64,000 nucleotides of DNA from Pisaster brevispinus. Lineage: Eukaryota > Echinodermata > Asteroidea > Forcipulatida > Asteriidae. Below, piece after piece: positions 55,401-64,000 of this stretch (the first letter of the stretch is position 1; each line of letters starts with the position of its first letter). The notes beneath the pieces are model-generated. The model was given only the letters and a program-made list of their open reading frames with translations. It was not told the DNA's origin and did no database searches. Both the position numbers and the translations under genes were made by a program. The stretch lies in NCBI GenBank assembly GCA_023634235.1, contig JAMKCF010000014.1, positions 5,655,501 through 5,719,500 of the forward strand, written 5' to 3'.

Positions 55401-58400
55401 AGGAACTCAGGTATGTATATTAGCATTGGATAGCTGTAGCATCCATCGAAGAAATATCAAACTATAAGCTCTATTGCTTAATAACTGAAAATATTTTTGG
55501 GGGTGTTCACTTTTATCCCAATATGTATATCCTGAGTATGTATATCCTGAGTATACTTTGTTAACATTCTAGAGGGGCTCCAACTGTCCAAGGTCAAATT
55601 CAGTTGTGTGATGTACTCATTTTCCAACAGATCAGAGTCCTCGTGAAAATGGAAAGAAAATTCCAAGTTTCTAACCTCGCATTAAAATGGTGTAAAATGC
55701 CATTATACTGGATACATTTTCAGAGCGAAATTTGAAACATGCCATCATTGGATGTCAAAAACAAATGGGTCTGTACATTCAAAGGAAGAATTTTTTGTCA
55801 GTCAAAAGGTCACATTTTATGCCATTTTGATTGAATATCATGGAAAGTCAGGCATGATTAAAAATTCCCTGTACGACCAACTCTTCCAAACGACAATGTT
55901 CTATGAAATCCAGCATGGACTTGTTAAGATCCAGTTTCCATCAATCACCCAGCCAGCACACTTCATTGAACATCACGACCACCCATGGAAATACACCATT
56001 GCTGATGCATCCATTGATCCATATTAAGTTCTCCTATCCACACACCATCAAGATTTAGAACCAGTTGCCCATAGCAGCTGTTTTTGCAGGGCTCGAATTT
56101 GACACTGGACCGCAGGCCCGAGGCCAGTGATTTTAGTGTCGGGCCAGTAAACTTATGACTGTACAAGTCCGGCGGTCTTGTGTTTTTTAGTAATAACATG
56201 TCACTGTATTTTTTTATTAAACTGATAAATTGAGTATTGAAGTACTGTATTACCCGAAAGAAAAACTTCATAAATCTTCTCTTAGTGCTTGGTACAAAAA
56301 CTGCTCAAATGTGAAACTGTATAGAGTGTTCTTTTCATTTTGATTCCGGTCTTGTAAGAAATTTTCTGGTCCAGTAAAAGTTTTGAGCTACAAGCCCTGC
56401 AGTCTTGTGGGTTTTTTTCCCCAAATTCGAGCCCTGTTTTTTGCTATGTCATTCATTGCCTTCTAGGAAGCTGCCCTGCCTGCCATCAAAGGGATGAGGC
56501 TACCGGTCGCTTCCAGAATACTCAAAATCTTTGAGCCAAGTTTTTAACGCACCCTCTGTTTTTCGTTGTATTTTGCCAACTTTTTCGATCCTCACTTTTC
56601 GACTTGCACCTTTTGGCTGTGAGGCCCCACAGCACAATATTCCAGTATAGTCTATTAAGTGCATTCTAGCGAAGACTGGAGACTGCTATCACTGAGTGAG
56701 ATCAATTTGATCTCAATGTTTTGACTAGCCAGTTCATCATCAAGGGGACAGTCTCCTGATGATGAATACAGCAAGACAAGTTCTTATCGCTACTAGATTC
56801 TGCTCATGGAAAGTATGTCACACATAGTGTTACCGCAATTAATAGTTTCAAAAGTGTTACCTGAATACTAAATGTACCAGCATGCACCCTATTTTTTCAC
56901 AAATCACTGTTCCATTTAGATGAACATTTAGGGTGAGTGCTTTATTTTTGCAAACATGAAATATCTATTGTATCTTTAGCTGAGTAGTTTACAACGGGAT
57001 TATGAGAGAGTTCAGAGACATCATAGTAAGCAGGCTGTAGGAGCAGAAAAGGAGAAGAGTCAAGTGACTGTTAAGTTTCAAGATACTCTCGATGAACTCA
57101 AGAAAGTACAACTATCACTCCAGGTAGATTCTGCACCAGACTAGACCTAGACTGAAACCTTGATGTCTATGTGTGAGAACATGGTGTAGAGATCAGATTG
57201 AGATCAAACTCTCAAGTTACAAGACAGAAACAAACTACACACATTACACAGGCATGCAACGTTTCAGCTGATAGCTGATTCCTCTTATTTTAGTTTCTCA
57301 GCGCTGCCATTGAAAACTGAAAAACACAGTACAAAGTCTTTCTGTGCCTGGAACTTTCTTCTTTTTTTTACAAAGTGACAGTTGCATCCCTGATTACAAT
57401 ATAATAAAGTGGCTCATTGTGGAAACTTCAATAAAAAACAGTCTCCAAATTCCTCAGGCACTTACAAAAAAGATTTCAGTTAAAACAAGCTACCATTTTA
57501 ACCTGTCAATGAAGGTTAATACAATATAGATAACTTGCAGACATTGCAATAAAAGCAGACATTGCAATAAAAAGAAAGGGAAATGTATCAAAAAAGAGAA
57601 CATAGCTTTCAACAAGCCTATTCCCCCCTCCCGTTTTTTAATCTAAAAACCTGTTTTTTATCAGTAAATGATTATTTTGAGTGAAGCAGGTGTACATGTA
57701 CATGGGTTCATTGTCCTCTTTGCTACACAGGAGTATCAAAGTAAAGCCAGTGGTTGGGAGATTCAGAAGAGAGCCTTCAAGCAACAAATACAGAGTCTAG
57801 AAACACAACGAAAGACGATGGCAGACAAATTAGAGCTACTGAAGGTATGTACGTAGTATAGCAGAAATATCACAGTAACTGTAGACTAGATCATTAAACA
57901 GCTGAATATCAGCAAATGTGAACAAGCGGCAGGAAGCTCAGTACAAGACTAGCTACCAAGTCCTATCAAAGCTTAAATGCAATATGTAACAGACAGTTGA
58001 AAGTTGATGACTGTACTATAAATAGCACATTTAAACCGTGTCAAACAAGTCTTGCAGAAACCACAGTTTTGTAACATTTTAGGCTACAAAAACCAACAAA
58101 CTTGAAATTTAGTACCACAGATAATGAGTTGTAGAGATGGGACCCTACTTCATGACTGAAGTCACACATACTGGTTGAATTCATTCAAATTAGCTTGAAA
58201 TCTGGCTTCTAACAAATTGAAAAATGACTGAGTTCATGATACCACTTTCCTATCATGGCATTGTAGAGGAAGTTTATGCTATTGCTTTCAGTAGAATGTC
58301 ATTTATTGCAATCCTCTTGTCTTCAAGAAATAAACCATTGTGTCAGAGCAGTGAGGATTAAGATTAATCGTTGAATGAGTAATACACATGGGAGAACAGA

Positions 58401-61400
58401 GCTCAGTCAAAGCATCTAACCTCTGTTGGATATTCACCAAGACTGCATTGCTGTCATTTGCAGTCATGTGAAGGAAATGATACTATTATAAATCCAACAG
58501 GCCCAGGTTTAGTCTCGTTAATTGAAACTCTCGTCTTATCTTCTTTTCTCTCAACAAAGGAAATCAAGGAAATATCTCTTGCATATTGAAAAAACAAAAA
58601 CATTTGTGTTTAAAAAGTCACAGGAATGTTTGTAAGATATTTAAGTTGTGCAGTACACTGTATGTTGGCTTTCCCTAACTGTTATCTTGAAAAATAGTAA
58701 TAACCATCAATCTGTAAATGTATCGTGTAATAATTATGAAATGATAAAACTGCAAAAGCTATACTATCTACAAAACAAATGTAAAGAGGTCAAGGGTCAT
58801 CGTGTGCATATTCAAAACCCTTGGTGTTTAATCAACACTATACAAGCAATTAGTGGACATGGTGGAGTATCAGGTTCATTAAAAATTGGCTTTTCAGAAC
58901 ATGAAGATTGTTTTGACTTTTGTTTCTATAGCAACAGGCACTTGGTTACCAAGACCAGCTAGGTAAAAGGCGCCAACTGCTAGAACAGACTGAGATGAAT
59001 TTTAAGTCTAGATTAGCTCACTTAGAAGGCTGTTTGACACGCTCACAAGATGCTGTAGAAGATAAGAATACTTTGATACAACGTCTTGAGAAGAGGTTAG
59101 ATGAGATGGAGGACAGTAGGAGGAATGAAGATGGAGAGAGGAGGGAAAGAGATGGACGATTGCACAAGATGGACGCTCATATTAAGGTATGAAGTCTTAA
59201 GGACCTGAGGACAGTATAAATAATAATGCTACAAAAAATTGTACTTCAAAATACAGTCAACTCTCATTAGTTTGATGTCCACCAGACTAGACCATTTTCC
59301 CTGCATCATGCAAACCTCGTTTAATACACGCAGTGTAGTAATAAAGTGCACAATACCTAGTGGATTATAAACAGTGCATGACACTCTGCGCATGCATGTA
59401 CATGTACTGTACACAAGCTATAAGTATCGCTGATAAAGGCGTTTTGATTAAAATAAATTAATGAATTAATACAGTTTACATTTTACACAATTAAAAACAG
59501 TCGTTGATGTCTACTTGCTGTTTGTGTTAAGAAAATAATGGATGCAGTGTCAAGCAGGGAAAATTGATTTTCATTGGTAAATATGTTCTTGTTGAATGAT
59601 GTAGTGCAAATGTGGGATACCAGAGAAGTCTTCCTAGGTGTTCAATTTTGCAATGGAAAGTGATCTCACACAATTTTTCCCACGAAAATTTGGCAAAACT
59701 GGAAATTATTCTTTTTGTATACAAAAGAAATTTGTGATTGACAGCAATTTTGGGTTTGTTTGTTTGTTTGTTTGTTTTTAACTCCTTAAGTTTTCTGTAC
59801 ACCAATTTTAACTAAAACGTTTTTACTTTTGGCTGAAAATGACAATCCAATGCTCAGAAAATTTAACGGATTTGTATCTTGGAGATGTGACATTGAATTA
59901 CTGAATGCTGATGGTGTTTGGAATCACTGTTGTTTTCATGTTTTATTGACCTAATCCCAGTATTGTTTTTATGCTTGGGATTAATAACATAACAGCAAAC
60001 ATGTGAGTTGCAAACTGATGTCTCTGGCGTTCAGTAGCACCTCTGTCAAACTAGAAACAAAGATTCTGAGGCTGGAAAAGGTACAAATTCATTCCGGATG
60101 TTATTGTTGTTACAAAAGCATTTGAAACAATGCTTTGCCTGTAACAGGCCACAAAATGTCTTATCATCCCATATCTTGCTATGCCTGCTCCTACCTTCCA
60201 TATTAAGGTTCATAGTAACGTGCATGAAGTGGTTTAGGATCAGCCTGACCTTGTTTAAACCGGGATATTGTTGGTCAGAGCTTTTCTTAATGAGAGTCAA
60301 CCTCTTGATGTGTATTCATTTAGTTCTTTTATTTTTTGAGAATTTTCAACAAAATCATGACATGGTCATCAAATACCCAATAATTCTATCAACAGCAAAC
60401 AAAGAATCGTAATTGTTTTTTGTGTTTCAAATAATGCATATTAGACAAGCATGCAACTTTTCAGCTGATCAGCTGATTGCGTCCCTTTGTAAGAAATACA
60501 GGCAGTTGAAGTCAATAACTAATATGTCAATGTGCAATTATCACAAACTACAAGTTCAGCATTGATCGTGTCAAACATTCTTGTTTAATAACACACAAAT
60601 TTGCATCATTTTGTACTCAAAGGGTCCAAAAACCTGAAAATATAGTTCCACTAATTATCTCAAAGATGAGACCTAACTTTGTGACTAATCTGGGTTTTTT
60701 TTTCCAGTTTAAAAATATTGAAGATTGTGGCATTATTTTCCTGCCAGTGCAGGCAGACTTTTCTAACACAGGCTCGTCAACAATGAGCATCGATATCAAT
60801 TAATATTTCCCAAGACATATCTGTGTAGACCTTAAGCACATGACATAATTTGAGTAGGATGCACATCTTCTGCTAGAGGTCAAAAGGAGGTTGCTCATTG
60901 GCTCACGCGCTGCGTTTTCCATTGTTGCGTCATTGTTTTACCTCTAAGATGGCGGCGTGATGATGTCAATGCATAAGGTCCATTGAAAGTTTGCAACTTC
61001 CAACTGAGTGGTTGGTGTATTTCATATTGCAGCATTTAGAAGATGAAAACAGCCATCTGAGGTGTGAGTTAGAATCTCGGGATGGATTGATAAGAAGTGC
61101 AGAACAATCCATGAAGCAACACAAACATCAACTAGCTCAGACGGAGGAATCTTTGGCTCTTAAGGAGGATATGATCAGGTAATTGATGGCATTGTTTGAG
61201 GGTCACATGGTACCATCAGGGATTGCGTTGCTATATAACAATGTCAGTGAGGGCAAAACTAAACTATGGAGATCAGATTGGTGAATTGAATGATGTATTA
61301 GGCCTGTTGTATGATTAACTTTAAATGCTGTTTGTAAATGTATGAGCCCCCAACAATAGCTATTTGAGCTCTTTGAACCTCCCCTAACATTCACACATCT

Positions 61401-63657
61401 ATGCATCATGAGACAACTGCAACATTAGACTATTTCACAAGCTCATGTTAATACAACATTAGACTATTTCACAAGCTCATGTTACTGCAACATTAGACTA
61501 TTTCACAAGCTCATGTTAATACAACATTAGACTATTTCACAAGCTCATGTTAATACAACATTAGACTATTTCACAAGCTCATGTTACTGCAACATTAGAC
61601 TATTTCACAAGCTCATGTTAATACAAAAGTACATGTCTTCTGATAAAATAATACAAAGTCACTGTTTTAAGAGAGAAAATGTGTGTCAAACTTCCTGAAA
61701 TGGCAGCCATTAAGAAAGTTTGTTTTTGTGACGTCATGCACCCGGGTCAGACCCAACTTGGGTCTGACTCTGGTGAGCCACAGCAATGACATCAAAGCCA
61801 CTCTAAGGCAATTGGGTCAGATCTTGGTTGACCCTAAGGAGCTAATCAGATGCACCCACTGTGTGTACATTGGTTGCAGGTGGTAATAGGCAATAAAAGA
61901 AATGGTACAAACTTGGCCAAGGAGACTTGTAACTTTAATCAATTTAAATGTGGATTTAATGAGGCATTTTCATATTTTCAAGTAAAATAACTTGCCTGGT
62001 CACAAGTACAACTGAATGCTCAATTTGAATTCCTCAAATTAGATCCACTGTAGCTATTTCATATGGTAAGGGTCAAGCTTTTGTGTAGTTACATAAGAGT
62101 TGACAACCAACCTTAAGGAATGGAACTCAAGGATACCAGTTTTCTTGATTGCAAGTCAATGTACCAGATATTAAAATTTAACAAATGGCTTATTCATTAA
62201 TATCATAATTAAAAACGACTAGCATCACTGAATGAATAAAGTAAAGAATGAAATAGTTGAAGGGGGAAGAGTCAGTATAAAGTGTACAACATGAATGATG
62301 TGTTATAAATGTTAGATGTCAACAATCAATCAACTTTAGAATTTAATAATTTGAGATAATTTATTTTGAGCTTTCCCTTGTACTGCTGGATTATTTGCTC
62401 TTTTTCCTGGCACTTTGTAATCTCAGTGTTACACCTACTTGTATATTTATTCTAAATTCTGTATGTTATAAACTAACTCCTTGAATGTTTAGATGTTTGA
62501 AGGAAGATGAGGCTCAAGAAATAGTGCATAAAATTCATGAGCTTCAATATAAACTAGATGAGAAAGATACAGAGACTAGCAGATTGATACAAGCAGAAAC
62601 TCGGCTCAAGGATGAAACGCAGAGATTACAAACAAGGTAGTTTTAATACATCATTTCGCCATGTCAGTGCAAAATGTTATATCTCCTAAAACAGAACTTA
62701 CGTTTTGTGGGAGTTTGAATTGTCAAAATGTTGTATTGAGCTTAAAATAGCCCGGATGTACACACAAAACAAGCACACCCGAGGTAAAAAATTTTTTGCA
62801 GAATCGGGATATAACGCTTTTGCAAAAACGAGGTACAACGTTTTTGCTATGATGCAACAATTTCAACTCCCTGTTGATTGCCAATCTCTATTATTTCATA
62901 CGGGGTGGTTATGAGTAACAGCAGAAATATATTTTAGAATTTGCTTTTATGAAATCTTCATAAATCCTATATTTAATGTGTGAACAATCGACTGATTTGA
63001 AACCACTGTAGTTTACATTTTTATGATCGTTTTGGCTTGCTACTCATTTCACAGGGCCATGTACATGTAACAGGCCTTAGTTGTTTTAACAAATTCAACA
63101 ACTCCAAAACAGAACTGCAAAATAAAAATGTATTGCCCAAAAGTCTGATCATGTTTCAACCCTCCTTAAAATACGTCACTGGCTTCCTGTTCATGAATGT
63201 GGTGATTTTAAAACTGTTACTTTTATCTTCATTGATTGTGCACCTATGTCTCAAAGAACTTACTATTCCTTATTAACCAAATTACAGTCAACTTTGCTCC
63301 AGTTTTGATTCCCATGTTTAACAAAGCCAAAAACTAAATATAAGTCTTCTAACAAAGTATTGTATTCTGCAGCTTCTGATCTTTGGAATGATTTACAAGT
63401 TATATTCACCATTCTGTACAGCTTAACTGATTCAAGACTCAGCTTCAAATCTACTTATTTGAGTCATCACTGCTGTTCTGTTTTAGTTTGTTGCAAAGCA
63501 CTGTGCTAACTTTGCGTACTATTATTATCATTTGAATAGATTAGATGAATCTCATCTGGAGTGTGCTAGATTGAATACTGAATTAGCAAAGAAGATAGAT
63601 GAACTACGACATCTTGAAGGTTCTCAGGTCAAACAGCTGAAGCAGCAACTGAATCAG
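49467..63657 (+). CDS. CEP63: CEP63/DEUP1-type centriole assembly protein, 5' part (nine exons; continues past the window)
   Basis: Exons: 49467-49519, 52928-53114, 55315-55410, 56980-57123, 57731-57844, 58932-59186, 61033-61178, 62493-62636, 63540-63657, in phase throughout, 419 residues so far. Recognition rests on TSCEAELQELMRQIDIMV near residue 30, the signature N-terminus of CEP63/DEUP1. The rest is heptad-rich coiled coil (SSLQRDYERVQRHH; FKQQIQSLETQRKTMADKLE; LIQRLEKRLDEMEDS). In vertebrates CEP63 works with CEP152 at the mother centriole to recruit PLK4 during centriole duplication, and DEUP1 does so at deuterosomes; an invertebrate single-copy gene is the likely pre-duplication form. 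The start is either 49467 or the in-frame ATG at 49482 (MEGDLFKEANDVG); the second resembles the vertebrate MEALLEG start. The first exon is assigned by phase and this resemblance. The C-terminal CEP152-binding region lies outside the window. Confidence 0.88.
50605..50650. repeat. GAAA-rich microsatellite
   Basis: AAGAAAGAAAGAAAGAAGG-type tract; a sister tract lies at 51060-51100, after the SINE, so the SINE appears to have inserted into one GA-rich tract. Confidence 0.85.
50670..51024 (-). mobile_element. tRNA-derived SINE
   Basis: Minus strand. The head (51024-50934) has an A-box-like TGGCCTAGCGG and a perfect B box GGTTCGAATCC, with a long variable arm as in Ser/Leu tRNAs. The body includes GTCCCTGAGCAAGACACTTA and ACCCAGGGGTAAATGGGTAC, and the 3' end is a short ATT repeat. 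Typical polymerase-III retroposon structure. Confidence 0.9.
52310..52450. mobile_element. MITE family C, truncated copy
   Basis: Matches the right part of 34687-35150: ACCACACAATTTTA..GGCATA, GTGTGGATCATTATATTCTA, then GCCCAAATC.CC and GGCAACAGGTCCCTTAA. Left terminal repeat missing. Confidence 0.7.
54270..54425. mobile_element. short MITE of repeated CCTAACTTAGGATTAATC motifs
   Basis: TCCTAACTTAGGATTAATCT and complements (AGATTAATCCTAAGTTAGGA) alternate in both orientations, ending GGATTAATCCTAGCGTTTCG. Non-coding fold-back unit in a CEP63 intron. Confidence 0.7.
55572..55845. mobile_element. MITE family B, truncated copy
   Basis: GAGGGGCTCCAACTG...GGTCAAATTCAGTTGTGTGA and TACTCATTTTCCAACAG match the other B copies; the right terminal repeat is missing. 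In a CEP63 intron. Confidence 0.65.
61422..61625. repeat. 34-bp tandem repeat, six copies
   Basis: Unit ACATTAGACTATTTCACAAG plus CTCATGTTA(AT/CT)(AC/GC)A, with only an AT/CT and A/G alternation between copies. In the intron after CEP63 exon seven. Confidence 0.95.
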
Positions 63658-63739
63658 GTTAGAATAAAATTCAAATGCAGTCATCTCTTGTTATTATGAG
63701 GCAGACTAGACTGGATCATTTTCCTTGAAACATCCAAAT

Positions 63740-64000
63740 CTTGTCTTAGACGCAGCATAACATTAGTGTACATAACACAGTGTACATGACTTGACATACA
63801 TGCGGCCTTAGTTGGAATCTCCTTCTGTACCGGTCTGGTGTCTCGGTGTACATGACATGACATACATGCAGCCTTAGCTGGAATCTCCTTCTGTACCGGT
63901 CTGGTGTCTCGGTGTACATGACATGACATACATGCAACCTTAGTTGGAATCTCCTTCTGTACCGGTCTGGTGTCTCGGTGTACATGACATGACATACATG
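63740..64000. repeat. 66-bp tandem repeat reaching the window edge
   Basis: About four units with GTGTACATGACATGACATAC and CTCCTTCTGTACCGGTCTGG at 66-bp spacing (for example 63780 and 63846). The unit is open in one minus-strand frame, but nothing suggests it is coding. Lies in the intron after CEP63 exon nine. Confidence 0.95.

Noticed and set aside
61422..61625. regularly spaced repeats resembling a CRISPR array
   Set aside because: Units are contiguous 34-bp tandem copies with no unique spacers, in an animal intron.

Overview
The window is animal nuclear DNA: AT-rich, intron-rich and crowded with short inverted-repeat elements. It most likely comes from an echinoderm, probably a sea star. 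Supporting signs are tandem HYR exons, replication-type histone genes with 3' stem-loops, an H2B N-terminus of starfish type ([17 protein letters not shown]), a piggyBac element with TTAA targets and a tRNA-derived SINE. The taxon is an inference; no search was run.

Layout. 1-7.6 kb: mostly non-genic, with one doubtful exon at the left edge and several MITE-like elements. 7.65-13.4 kb (minus): a seven-exon gene reconstructed in full, encoding a 294-residue protein with an N-myristoylation-type start, degenerate EF-hands of calcineurin-B/CHP type and a C-terminal death domain; one exon ends inside a 66-bp tandem repeat that copies its own splice donor. 14.4-17.6 kb: a decayed piggyBac element lying in the probable first intron of that gene. 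17.6-24.1 kb: repeats and, on the minus strand, two coding exons of a probable secreted peptide precursor (20.57-22.07 kb).

24.2-40.3 kb (plus): the highlight of the window. Eleven exons join in phase into a 1006-residue open frame: signal peptide, six-bladed YWTD (LDL-receptor type) propeller, four HYR domains and a rhodopsin-class seven-transmembrane receptor. Two dead HYR exons lie in its introns. The model rests on splice phases only; an alternative in-phase terminal exon after the propeller means it could instead be two genes or an alternatively terminated one.

40.3-46.2 kb: repeats, no convincing gene. 46.2-47.6 kb: a divergent H2A/H2B pair with TATA boxes, an octamer and histone 3' stem-loops. 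49.4-64 kb (plus): the first nine coding exons (419 residues) of a CEP63/DEUP1-type centriole-assembly coiled-coil protein, running off the right edge; its first intron holds a fold-back element with a nested SINE.

The genes look functionally independent: no operon-like logic is visible, and the only shared regulation suggested is the bidirectional histone promoter.
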